From contig NZ_MRCS01000047.1 of assembly GCF_002303925.1 (NCBI RefSeq), positions 1-50,175 on the forward strand: a DNA stretch of 50,175 nucleotides, given 5' to 3'. Position 1 is the stretch's first letter; each line of letters opens with the position of its first letter. Shown here in pieces: positions 1-8,837 of this stretch. Position numbers and translations under genes: made by a program. This stretch comes from Pseudomonas sp. ACN8. GTDB taxonomy: Bacteria; Pseudomonadota; Gammaproteobacteria; Pseudomonadales; Pseudomonadaceae. A model generated the notes under the pieces. That model searched no databases. It had not been told where the DNA came from and saw only the letters and a list, made by a program, of their open reading frames with translations.

Positions 1-121
1 CTTCGATTCACGCTTCCTCCCCACACTCGGTCGCCCTCGTGCAGTTGCGCTTCACTTCGTTCGCTGTGGTCAGCTTACGGCGGGACTTTCACCCACAAGA
101 TTGCGCCCATGCTGGGCGCAC
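1..121 (-). mobile_element. 5' end of a group II intron (bacterial class C type), truncated by the window edge
   Basis: Read on the minus strand from 121 downwards, the sequence starts with GTGCGCCC, which fits the conserved 5' end GUGYG of group II introns. It continues as a domain I start: a GCGCCCAGCATGGGCGC hairpin, then GGGTGAAAGTCCCG, GAGGGCGACCGAG and GGAGGAAGCG. From memory this series closely parallels the class IIC intron of Oceanobacillus iheyensis. Class C introns characteristically insert just downstream of Rho-independent terminator hairpins, and this one begins 7 nt after such a stem (129-147). Only about 120 nt are visible, so the reverse transcriptase/maturase and the 3' end lie outside. 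The identification rests on recalled family sequence and was not checked by folding or search. Confidence 0.75.
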
Positions 122-147
122 ACAAAACAGGCGGCCCAAGGCCGCCT
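122..147 (-). terminator. Rho-independent terminator of the flagellar/glycosyltransferase unit
   Basis: On the minus strand the stem AGGCGGCC-TTG-GGCCGCCT (8 perfect pairs) begins 27 nt after the glycosyltransferase stop codon. It is followed by GTTTTGT. The T-rich tail is cut short because the group II intron starts immediately afterwards at 121. Confidence 0.8.
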
Positions 148-173
148 GCTCAAACACCAATATTCACTTCGGA

Positions 174-3100
174 TCAGTTGGGCAACCAACCCTCGACCCA
201 GTAATTGAGGTTGTTGCCCTTGAGCATGTAATCGCGCAGCACTTCCTCGCGCAACGCATCGCCCATGCGGTAGCTGGCCTCTGGATCGGACAGATGCATG
301 CGGATCGCCTCAAGCCATTCCTCGGCGCTGTTGCTCACGACCTTGGTGCACGGAAGATAGCCGCGATAGGCTTCAGTCTCGGTGCAGATCACCGGGTAGC
401 CGCAGGCACCGTATTCCAGCAGGCGCAGGTTGCTCTTGCAGTCGTTGAAGATATGAAATTCAAGCGGTGCCAGTGCCAGGTCAAGGTTCAGGCTGGCCAG
501 TTTGGCCGGGTAGGCGTCCAGGCCGACGCTTGGATGGAATTCATGAACGAACGGACGCAGCGCCGGCGGGCACATGCCGAAGAACACCCACTCGACTTCG
601 TTGGCCAGCAGACGGACGACATCGGCAATGATCGCCAGGTCGCCGTCATGACTGGTCCCGCCCCCCCAGCCGACGCGAGGTTTTCGCGAAGTACGTCGAC
701 GACTGCTCAGGCCGGCCCACAGGTGTGGCGCCAGCATGTTCGGGACGACCCGGATGTCGTGGTGCATGTCGCGCAATGCATCGGCCAGCGGCTGGGTCGA
801 TACCACCACCCGGTCACACAGACTGATGCCACGACGCACGATACTGTCGACGCCGACTTCAGCCTTGCGAATGTGTGCGTTCTTTTTCGGCACATCGATC
901 ACATAGTCATCCAGCTCGAAAATCCTGAATGCCCGGGAGGCGTCTTTGACGCGCTCCACTTCGTCGACCGCGTTCCGGCTATAGCGACCCTGCAACACAA
1001 TCACGTCCGGCGAACTGCGCTCAAGCTCGATGTTCGTCGGCGTGTGGTAACTCAAATGTCCGACTATACGCCCGGCCGCTTCCAGCTCAAGAAACGGCTG
1101 GGCAACCCGGTAATGGCCCACGGCAGACGTGTTGATCGGGATCGCCAGCACCTTGGGCAGCAACTGACGGAAGAACGGATCCCAGCCGCTTTTGAATCCG
1201 GGTTCGAGACTGAAATTACTGCTGCCCAGACTCAGGTTAGGGTTGTAAGCCGGATCCCTGGCAACCAGAGGCAACCAACGCTGATAAAAGCTTTTCTGCT
1301 CGTTTTGCAGGATGCGCGGGGCCGGTTCCCCAAAGGAAGCCACTGTCACTCGCATCAGTTCGGCGTACGGCGTCCATACCACCAGGTATCCGTTTTGCTT
1401 CACCCGCAGGCAGAAGTCTGCGCCATTGAGTGCCTGCGACAGGTCTTTTTCGTCGAGGCCGAGCACTTCATCGAAGACCTTCTTGCGCACCAGCAGGCAG
1501 TCGATGCCCACCGCGCTGAAGTTCTGCACGGTCTGCTGGCGCTGCATGTAACCCGGTGTATTCAGTAGCTCGCCACGATTGGGCACCCCCACTGCCCCCC
1601 GCAGCCCGCACACCAGCGCAGCCCCTTCGATGCGCCCTTGCGGACTCACCAGGCGGCCACCGACGATGCCGACTTCCGGACGCCGGGCATGGTTGAGCAA
1701 CTCGTCGAGCCAGTCCGGATTGACCACGCTGTTGCACGGACTGAAAAACAACAGGTAGTCACCGCGAGCCTGGCCGGCGGCGAAGTTGTGCACCGCCGCC
1801 AGATTGTCGCCATAATCACAACGAAGCACGCGCAGCTTGTCGCTTCCCATTTGCTCCACGGCCGACAGCCAGTTGCAGGCATCCAGCGCCGTGCTGCCGT
1901 TATCGACAATGAGCACTTCAAATTGCTGGCAGGTGGTTTTCTCCAGCAGGCTTTCAATGCAACGCTCCAGAGACGCCAGCTCATTACGGGTCGCGATGAT
2001 GATCGACACCATGTCCGGTTGAACATGGAGGTAGTCCACACGACTGATCATCCGCTGACTGCCGGTGCGGATTCGGTGAGGAACACCCAGGCGCGTCAGA
2101 TGCGCTGCCAACACTACCGGGGCCTGATCCATGACCTGTGGTTGTGTCAGCCACCGGGACAGGCGCAGGGTGGACTCCACCAGAACTTCGGCAATATGCC
2201 CGATCGCGTGTGGCCCGTTGTTTTCGACCAGGCGCCAGAGCAGATCGTGCACGCCAAGCTCGCCAAAGCCCGCCGCCATCCCGCCAAGTTCCAACAGGCG
2301 CTGGCGCTGTAGCGCGAGCACACGGCCGACATAGGGAAAGCTGCGCATCAAGTCGAGATTGAAATCCGGCTTGAACACCGGCTCGATCGAGATCTCGTCA
2401 CGCAAGCCGCCTTCGTCGCTGTAAAGGCAGCGCACATCCGGCATCTCCACCATGCGCTCGGCGAGCAACAGCAGCGCCAGTTCATGCATGCGGTCACCGG
2501 CGCGAACCAGATAGATCCAGTCCGCGTTGTCCAACTCGGCCAGCAGGTGGTTGAACTGGGCAACCGCGTCCGCCTCCAGTGGCACATGACGCACACCGTC
2601 GACAGGTGCGTGCCGCAATGGGGAAAGCACCACCACTTGCTCAGCGCTGTAGGCTTGCTGACGAAGACTTTTGAGGGTGTCCTCCAACGCCGACAAATCA
2701 CCTTCGCTGTCGAGCACGATCGGCACGACGCGCGGACGCCAGCTCCAACTCTGCACGCGAGCATCAAGCAGGCGTTGCTGGGCCGGATTCAGATGGCGGC
2801 AGGACAGCCATTGCCGATACATGTCAGCGAAACTGTCGCAATCCGGGCCGACCCGGGAATTCACCAGGGTTTGAATGAAACCCAGCTGTCGGCCAAGGGC
2901 GGCCTCTTCCCACGCATAAGCCTGCCCTTCAATGGCATCGGCCAGCGCAACATGACGCACCCAACCGGATGCCGGCGCCGGCTCGCCACTGCGCAGAGCG
3001 AGCATTTGCTTGAGCCAGTCGAGTTCGGTCACGACCGCAGCCTTGACTGCGGACTGGTTGCTCAGGCGCGCCGGATGCAAACGCTCAAGACTCAGGATCT

Positions 3101-3791
3101 GCCCGACCACGACAAGATTGCCGCGTCGCAACAGACACGCGAACAAAGCAAAATCCAGGTTCGCAACAAAGCCCTCGCCGATCTGCGTCAGGGCCGGCAA
3201 GTATTCCAGTGCATGCAGAGTTCGCAACAAGGCCCCACTGAGGCCACTGAGAAAATTAAAGACAGTGGTTTCCAGAATCCCCAACAGATCCTCACCCTTG
3301 AACAAGGTGACACCTTTGGAAAAGCAGCTATTTTCCACACGGTCGGATAACAGGATGCAGTCTTCGTCGTAGAACTGCCGTTGGCCGATGACCAGATTGA
3401 CGTCGTCGTGATCGATGAATCCGGCGATCTGTTGCGCAATGCACTCAGGCAGCAACTGATCGTCATCGCACAACAATTTCAGGTAGTCGCCGCTGGCTTC
3501 CTGCGCACACGCGATGAGGTTGCCTTGAAAACCCAGGCGCCGCGGATTGCGCACATAACGCAGACGAATCGAGACAGGCACTTCACAGGCATCGACGATC
3601 TCGCGGATCTCGTCACCGCCACTGTCATCGCAGACGATCACTTCAAGATTGGCGTAGGTCTGACTCAGGGCGCTTTCCAGTGCCACGAGGAAGAATTGCG
3701 GATTGAAGGCGGGAATGGCAATGGTGACAAGAGGTGCTGATTTCACGGCGGGAGAACTCGCGAGCGGCGGGAGCTTGCCTGGATGAAGCAA
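174..3791 (-). CDS. Multi-domain glycosyltransferase, probably flagellin-modifying (Fgt1-like)
   Basis: A 1205-residue cytosolic protein with no signal peptide. Residues 22-290 form a GT2 domain (VTIAIPAFNP start, acidic DDD at 109-111). A second GT2-like module spans about 353-580 and a third about 594-830. Residues from about 880 to the end look like a GT-B/GT4 domain that ends with a conserved LLEYGACGYPVI-type nucleotide-sugar region. Module 2 has VRAGD and module 3 has SPCNS where the metal-binding DxD-type motif is expected, so only module 1 looks fully active. It follows flgL by 79 nt in the same direction. In P. syringae a protein of about this size (Fgt1) near flagellin genes glycosylates flagellin, and that role is inferred here. 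The start is uncertain: TTG at 3791, or GTG at 3746; no good Shine-Dalgarno fits either. Confidence 0.8.
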   Translation of the reverse strand: MLHPGKLPPLASSPAVKSAPLVTIAIPAFNPQFFLVALESALSQTYANLEVIVCDDSGGDEIREIVDACEVPVSIRLRYVRNPRRLGFQGNLIACAQEASGDYLKLLCDDDQLLPECIAQQIAGFIDHDDVNLVIGQRQFYDEDCILLSDRVENSCFSKGVTLFKGEDLLGILETTVFNFLSGLSGALLRTLHALEYLPALTQIGEGFVANLDFALFACLLRRGNLVVVGQILSLERLHPARLSNQSAVKAAVVTELDWLKQMLALRSGEPAPASGWVRHVALADAIEGQAYAWEEAALGRQLGFIQTLVNSRVGPDCDSFADMYRQWLSCRHLNPAQQRLLDARVQSWSWRPRVVPIVLDSEGDLSALEDTLKSLRQQAYSAEQVVVLSPLRHAPVDGVRHVPLEADAVAQFNHLLAELDNADWIYLVRAGDRMHELALLLLAERMVEMPDVRCLYSDEGGLRDEISIEPVFKPDFNLDLMRSFPYVGRVLALQRQRLLELGGMAAGFGELGVHDLLWRLVENNGPHAIGHIAEVLVESTLRLSRWLTQPQVMDQAPVVLAAHLTRLGVPHRIRTGSQRMISRVDYLHVQPDMVSIIIATRNELASLERCIESLLEKTTCQQFEVLIVDNGSTALDACNWLSAVEQMGSDKLRVLRCDYGDNLAAVHNFAAGQARGDYLLFFSPCNSVVNPDWLDELLNHARRPEVGIVGGRLVSPQGRIEGAALVCGLRGAVGVPNRGELLNTPGYMQRQQTVQNFSAVGIDCLLVRKKVFDEVLGLDEKDLSQALNGADFCLRVKQNGYLVVWTPYAELMRVTVASFGEPAPRILQNEQKSFYQRWLPLVARDPAYNPNLSLGSSNFSLEPGFKSGWDPFFRQLLPKVLAIPINTSAVGHYRVAQPFLELEAAGRIVGHLSYHTPTNIELERSSPDVIVLQGRYSRNAVDEVERVKDASRAFRIFELDDYVIDVPKKNAHIRKAEVGVDSIVRRGISLCDRVVVSTQPLADALRDMHHDIRVVPNMLAPHLWAGLSSRRRTSRKPRVGWGGGTSHDGDLAIIADVVRLLANEVEWVFFGMCPPALRPFVHEFHPSVGLDAYPAKLASLNLDLALAPLEFHIFNDCKSNLRLLEYGACGYPVICTETEAYRGYLPCTKVVSNSAEEWLEAIRMHLSDPEASYRMGDALREEVLRDYMLKGNNLNYWVEGWLPN

Positions 3792-3870
3792 GACTCCCTG
3801 AACCGCAGAAAAAAGACGGTTTTCACTCGGTTGTCGAAAGCCTTCGCGAAGTCATCGGGAAGGCCCTGAC

Positions 3871-5442
3871 TCAGACTTTGTTGAACAGGCCCAACTGAGC
3901 GATCTTGCTGAACGCCAATTGCGATGCCTGCAGCATGGTTTGCTGCAGGGTCAGGCGGGTCATTACTTCAGCCGGATCGGAGTCGCGAATGGCGCCCTGG
4001 GTCTGCGTGTTGGCCAGTACCAGACTCTGGTTGATGTCCGTCTGGGTCACCAGCGATGCACCGCGCCCCCCCACAGAACTGACACCGGTGGCCAGTTGAT
4101 CGATGCCGCTGGCCAGGTTGCCGATACCGGCTGTGACTGCCGCGTTCATTTTCTGAATGGCGATCGGATTATTGTTGGTCGGTGTCGACAGGGCCATTTT
4201 CAGTTGGCTGACCGTATCCAGAACGTTCTGGGTCTGGTGCGTGTTGACCGCTACCGAGAACTGGTCACCTGCGCCCGGTGTGCCGGCGACGGTGAACGAA
4301 ACACCCGATGCGGTTGCGGTAGTGCCAGCCATGGTGCCGGTCGACACTGGCGTGCTGTCAGCCGTCACCGGCGCGGCATACAGTTCGAAATCCGTAGCGC
4401 TGGTGAACTTGAGCACAGCACCGCCGCCCGGGAAGCTGGCGTGATAGTCAGCGCTGTTGGTCACCGAGGCGCCTGTCACCAGGGCGCTCGAAGGATTGCC
4501 CGGGCTGCGCGAAGTATTGAAGCTGTCCGGCTTGGCCGCCAGGGTAAAACTGTGGCCGGCAATTGCCGCATCCGGGTCGGCACTGTCACCTGCCTTGAGG
4601 TTAATATTGAGGTTCAGATCAACGCCGCGAAAGCTCACGGTTTGCGTGGCTGCGTTGTTGGAGTTGAACACGCCGTTCTGGCTCGCTTCAGACGTTACGT
4701 CGTTACCCAGCGCATCGGTGATTTTCAGCTGAGTGCTGCTCAAGAACTCCACGGTGTAAGGCTCTCCGCTACGGAACTTGGCACTGTAGGTGACATCCGA
4801 CGCGACTTGACCGTTGGACAACGCGACACGACCGTCATCCACCGCTGGCGACGTAAGCGTGGCGGACGTTCGGTTGGTGTTGATCGCCTGCTGGAATACG
4901 TCCCAACCGGTACTGTTGGAAGCCATCGATTGATTGTCGCCAATTGGCAGGTCGAGGGTCACCTGGTCGCCGTTGTAGCTGTAGGTGCCATCGGTGTTGC
5001 GACTGAACGGAGCCACATCACCCTTGGAGCCGGCGAAGATGTATTTACCGTTTTCGTCCTTGCTGTTCATCAGGCTGAGCAATTGCTCTTCAATCTCACC
5101 CAGCTCGGATGCGTTCGCCTGACGGTCGGCATCGGTAAAACCGGCGTTGCCCGCACCCAGCGCCAGTTCTTTGGCCCGCTGCAACACGTTGCCGATGCTG
5201 GTCATCACCGCTTCGGTCTGACCGAGCGTGCCTTTGATGGTGGTCATGTTGGTCGAAAACTGGTCGAGCATCGAAGCCTGCTGACCCAATTGCAGCAAAC
5301 GCGAAGCGCCAACCGGATCATCCGCTGCGGTGTTGACGCGAACCAGGCTGCTCGCCTCTTCGCTGCTCTTGACCACGTTGGCGAAATTTTTCTGATAGTT
5401 CGCTGCCGAGGACTCGTAAAACTGGGCGGTAGAAATGCGCAT
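3871..5442 (-). CDS. flgL: Flagellar hook-filament junction protein FlgL (HAP3)
   Basis: FlgL is exported through the flagellar apparatus and joins hook to filament together with FlgK. The 523-residue product has a flagellin-type N-terminal coil (MRISTAQFYESSAANYQ, then a Gln/Asn-rich helix) and the matching C-terminal helix ending in AFSKIAQLGLFNKV. The middle, about residues 180-400, is a variable Ser/Thr/Asn/Gly-rich beta region. It is longer than enteric FlgL (about 317 residues), as is usual in fluorescent pseudomonads. It begins 13 nt after flgK and is the last flagellar gene of the unit before the glycosyltransferase. Confidence 0.96.
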   Translation of the reverse strand: MRISTAQFYESSAANYQKNFANVVKSSEEASSLVRVNTAADDPVGASRLLQLGQQASMLDQFSTNMTTIKGTLGQTEAVMTSIGNVLQRAKELALGAGNAGFTDADRQANASELGEIEEQLLSLMNSKDENGKYIFAGSKGDVAPFSRNTDGTYSYNGDQVTLDLPIGDNQSMASNSTGWDVFQQAINTNRTSATLTSPAVDDGRVALSNGQVASDVTYSAKFRSGEPYTVEFLSSTQLKITDALGNDVTSEASQNGVFNSNNAATQTVSFRGVDLNLNINLKAGDSADPDAAIAGHSFTLAAKPDSFNTSRSPGNPSSALVTGASVTNSADYHASFPGGGAVLKFTSATDFELYAAPVTADSTPVSTGTMAGTTATASGVSFTVAGTPGAGDQFSVAVNTHQTQNVLDTVSQLKMALSTPTNNNPIAIQKMNAAVTAGIGNLASGIDQLATGVSSVGGRGASLVTQTDINQSLVLANTQTQGAIRDSDPAEVMTRLTLQQTMLQASQLAFSKIAQLGLFNKV

Positions 5443-5455
5443 GGGCTACGACTCC

Positions 5456-7513
5456 TTAAAGACTGTTGATCAGTGTGCTGAAGATTTCCTGCGCAGCCTT
5501 GATGATCTGCGAAGAGGCGGTGTAGTACTGCTGGTACTTGACCAGGTTGCCGGTTTCCTCGTCGAGGTCGACACCCGAAAGCGAGTCACGCGCGCCCTTG
5601 GCGTTCGCCAGAATGGCGGTGGTCGCAGCACTGTCCAGCTTGCCTTGGGCCGCCTTGGAGCCGACGCCCTCGACGAGTTTGCCGTAGGCATCATTCAGCG
5701 AAATACCTTTGCTTGCCGAACCGGTGTCGACCGTTTGCGCAGTCTGCAGACCCGCCAGAACCGTGCCGTTACGATTGTCCAGGGAACCTGGCTGGCTCAG
5801 GCTGACGTTGATCGCCGTGCCCTTGCCAGGTGAACCGGCGACGGTCATGTCGAAATCAACGGTGTACTGCGTGGCAGGCGCTGGCGGGATCGGCGCACCG
5901 GTCGAATCCTTGAGCGCAATGCTCAGGTTCAAGGTGTTGTTCTGGCCCGGCTGTATGGTACCGCTGCCGAGAACGCCACCTTTGGCATCCAGCAATTGAT
6001 AGCTCTGGGTCGTGCCGTCAGCCGACGGATCGCCAAACACCACTTTAACCGGCGTCGAATACTTCAGACCGTTCTGCATCGCGGTGGTGGTGGCCGCGTC
6101 GTAGAGGTCGAATCGGGTAGTCAGGGTCGGCTGACCGCTGGCCGGAATGGTCAGCGTGCCGCTACCACCCGCAGCAATGGCCGCTCCCAACGGCGCCGCG
6201 ATGGCCAGACGCTTGGAGTCGGTCATCTCGGTTTTGATATTGGCCGATGCGTTACGTGTCGGGGTGAGCTTGAAAGTGTCGCCTTGGGCAGCTCCCCCGT
6301 TGAACGTCATCGAGAACCCGTCGATCACCGGCGCAGGTGTCGTCGTGGTGCTGAAGTTGCCCATCGGCGTGTTATCGGGCAGACGCTGAACGGTGTAGTC
6401 GGTAGCGCTGGTGAACGTGACCTTGTAATCGTTGATGGTCAGTTTGCCCGTGTCCTCGATGCTCACATCGAAGTTACCGGAGCCGGCACTGTTGCTGGTG
6501 GACGCAATGCTGCGCTGAGACATCTGCGCGGCACTGTTGATGCTGTTGAACAGGTTCGAACCGAAATCACCGTTCTTGTCGATGCCCTGAGCCTGGATAC
6601 TGTTCATCTGATCGGCGACGACCAGCGCCACACGACCCAATTCATTCATGGCCGGATCGAGCACTTCGCTGCGATAACGCAGCAGGCCGCCGATTTCACC
6701 ACCGGCCATGATCGAGGTGATGTCGATGGTGCTCGAACCACGATTGAGCTGCAGCGACAAGCGTCCCGGATCATCTTTACCCGGCACCGCCTCGAGCTTG
6801 TTGACCGTACTGCCGATCACCAGTGGCTGGCCGCTACCCAGATACACATCGACGTTGCCGTCGCGCTCGACATACTGTGCGCCGGTGAAGGTCGACAGCT
6901 GGCGCATGGTTTCGTTACGGGCATCGAGCAGTTCATTCGGCGTACCGCCGGAGCTCGAAATCTCGCTGATTTTCTGGTTCAACTGCGCCAGGGTCGTGGC
7001 CAGCTTGTTGACCTGATCTGCCATGTTCGTCAGGTTGCCGTTGATGTTCGCATTCTGCGTGTTCAACTGGCTGGACACGGAGTTGAAGCGATTGCTCAGG
7101 GCCTGGGCATCGCTGAGCAACAACTGGCGGGAAGCGTCGTCGCCGGGTTTGGCATTGACGTTCTGTACCGAGGCGAAGAATTTGGTCAGGGCACCATTGA
7201 GACCGGTACCACTGTCGGACAGCAAGGTATCGAGTGGCGTGACTTGCCCAAGGTACGCGGCCGAATCACTGTTGAGCGACGTCGTGGTCTGCAACTGCGC
7301 GTCGAGGTAGCTGTTGTATACCCGGCGCACATCGGCCAGCGTCGTGCCGGTGCCGATGTAGACGTTGCCGTACTGAATCGACCCCTTGCTGCCTTGCACG
7401 GTTTGCTGGCGCGAGTAACCGGCGGTGTCGGCGTTGGCAATGTTGTTGCCGGTAGTCGCCAAGGCGTTATGGCTGGCGCTCAGCCCCGACATCCCGATAT
7501 TGAGCAAACTCAT
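5456..7513 (-). CDS. flgK: Flagellar hook-associated protein FlgK (HAP1)
   Basis: FlgK forms the first hook-filament junction layer at the cell surface. The 685-residue protein opens with the rod/hook signature (MSLLNIGMSGLSASHNALATTGNNIANADTAGYSRQ, residues 1-36) and closes with the coiled-coil C-terminus YQQYYTASSQIIKAAQEIFSTLINSL. The centre (about 350-580) is a low-complexity beta region rich in Thr, Asp and Gly. It lies 23 nt downstream of flgJ and 13 nt upstream of flgL, so the genes are probably co-transcribed from the flgF promoter. No defects were seen. Confidence 0.96.
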   Translation of the reverse strand: MSLLNIGMSGLSASHNALATTGNNIANADTAGYSRQQTVQGSKGSIQYGNVYIGTGTTLADVRRVYNSYLDAQLQTTTSLNSDSAAYLGQVTPLDTLLSDSGTGLNGALTKFFASVQNVNAKPGDDASRQLLLSDAQALSNRFNSVSSQLNTQNANINGNLTNMADQVNKLATTLAQLNQKISEISSSGGTPNELLDARNETMRQLSTFTGAQYVERDGNVDVYLGSGQPLVIGSTVNKLEAVPGKDDPGRLSLQLNRGSSTIDITSIMAGGEIGGLLRYRSEVLDPAMNELGRVALVVADQMNSIQAQGIDKNGDFGSNLFNSINSAAQMSQRSIASTSNSAGSGNFDVSIEDTGKLTINDYKVTFTSATDYTVQRLPDNTPMGNFSTTTTPAPVIDGFSMTFNGGAAQGDTFKLTPTRNASANIKTEMTDSKRLAIAAPLGAAIAAGGSGTLTIPASGQPTLTTRFDLYDAATTTAMQNGLKYSTPVKVVFGDPSADGTTQSYQLLDAKGGVLGSGTIQPGQNNTLNLSIALKDSTGAPIPPAPATQYTVDFDMTVAGSPGKGTAINVSLSQPGSLDNRNGTVLAGLQTAQTVDTGSASKGISLNDAYGKLVEGVGSKAAQGKLDSAATTAILANAKGARDSLSGVDLDEETGNLVKYQQYYTASSQIIKAAQEIFSTLINSL

Positions 7514-7536
7514 GGTTCAGACCTTATACCTTGTGC

Positions 7537-8826
7537 CTATAAAGGCGTGGTGGAAACGCCCGCCGCAGCGTAGTTCTGGTAACTCGTCATCTGCTTGGCT
7601 ATCTGCGAAATCTTGCTCGCGTAGTTCGGGTCGGTTGCGTAACCGGCTCTCTGCAACTCGCGTACAAACTGTTCTGGGTTATCGGCCGACTTCACGACAT
7701 CTTGATAGCGATTGTTGGTCTGCAGCAAAGTCACAAGGTCATGGAAACTGTCCTTGTAGGAGTCGTAGGAACGGAACTCGGCCGTCTCCTTGACCATCTG
7801 CCCGTTCCTGAATTCGCTGGTGATCGCCCGCGCCGAATTGCCCTGCCAACTGTTGCCGGCCTTGATGCCGAACAGGTTGTGGCTGCTGCTGCCGTCCTGA
7901 GCACGCATGACCGACTTGCCCCAGCCGGTTTCCAGGGCCGCCTGGGCCACCAGGTAACGTGGATCGACACCAATGCGGGCCGCCGCTTCCTTGGCCATCG
8001 GCAGCATGGTGTTGACGAACTGGTCGGCGGAACTGAAGGCTTTCTTCGCTGGTGCCAGCGGAATCTGCGCCATGGCGCGCCCGTAGATCTGCATGCCGCC
8101 AGTGGAGGATTGTTGCGCGGTCGCCAGCCAGTCGCCGTTGTACAACGGTCCCGTGCCGGTGTTCGTCGTGCGCTCTGGCAAGGTTGTCTTGTCGATCGTC
8201 GTGGTGACAGCGGTCGTCGCCGAAGGCACCAGCCCGGCCAACAACCGATCAGCCAGTTTCGGCGGCAGTGCCAGGCGTCGCTGATTGATCAGCGCCATGT
8301 CATTGCGATGGGCACCCTCGCCCGCCTCTTGCGGCGCATGGACTGAACGCGAAGCCCACAACGGACGCTGGCCATTGACCCGCGACAGCGGGCCATCGAT
8401 TGCCACCGTACCTGCCGCCACCGGCGTTTCCACGGCGGCCTTGGCAGCCTCTTGCTTGGCCAGTGACGCAGCAGCCGCCTCACCCGGCGCCAGCGGTTTG
8501 TTCTTCGACATCTGGCGCATCAGCACGTCGGCCAGGCCGATACCTCCACCCTCGCGGGACATGGAAACCGCCAGTTGCTGGTCGTACATTTCCTGGTACT
8601 GCTTGGCAGCCGGCGTGTTCAGCGGATTGTCCTGCCCCAGCGCTTCGGTTGCCGAGCGCATTGACTTGAGCATCTCACCGAGGAACAGCGATTCGAACTC
8701 CTGCGCCACCTTGCGCAGGTTGCCGTCGCTGTTCTTGTCGCCGACCTTGAGCTGATTCAGACGGTTCAGGTCCGAATAGGAGCCCGAATCGCTGCTGCTG
8801 ACCAGACCGCTCTTGCGCATATCCAC
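7537..8826 (-). CDS. flgJ: Flagellar rod assembly protein / peptidoglycan hydrolase FlgJ
   Basis: FlgJ caps the growing rod and cuts a hole in peptidoglycan. The N-terminal half (about residues 25-110) is the rod-capping domain, with VAQEFESLFLGEMLKSMR. The C-terminal half (about 265-415) is a GH73 glucosaminidase/muramidase, with DPRYLVAQAALETGWGKSV carrying the catalytic Glu and NLFGIKAG. A linker rich in Ala, Val and Thr lies between. At 429 residues it is longer than enteric FlgJ (313) because of this linker. It starts 11 nt after flgI. Confidence 0.95.
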   Translation of the reverse strand: MDMRKSGLVSSSDSGSYSDLNRLNQLKVGDKNSDGNLRKVAQEFESLFLGEMLKSMRSATEALGQDNPLNTPAAKQYQEMYDQQLAVSMSREGGGIGLADVLMRQMSKNKPLAPGEAAAASLAKQEAAKAAVETPVAAGTVAIDGPLSRVNGQRPLWASRSVHAPQEAGEGAHRNDMALINQRRLALPPKLADRLLAGLVPSATTAVTTTIDKTTLPERTTNTGTGPLYNGDWLATAQQSSTGGMQIYGRAMAQIPLAPAKKAFSSADQFVNTMLPMAKEAAARIGVDPRYLVAQAALETGWGKSVMRAQDGSSSHNLFGIKAGNSWQGNSARAITSEFRNGQMVKETAEFRSYDSYKDSFHDLVTLLQTNNRYQDVVKSADNPEQFVRELQRAGYATDPNYASKISQIAKQMTSYQNYAAAGVSTTPL

Positions 8827-8837
8827 AATGGCCGTCC

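Noticed and set aside
39..1568. 509-residue plus-strand frame
   Set aside because: It is antisense to the clear glycosyltransferase and its translation shows no domain. High-GC codon use of the real gene keeps this frame open.
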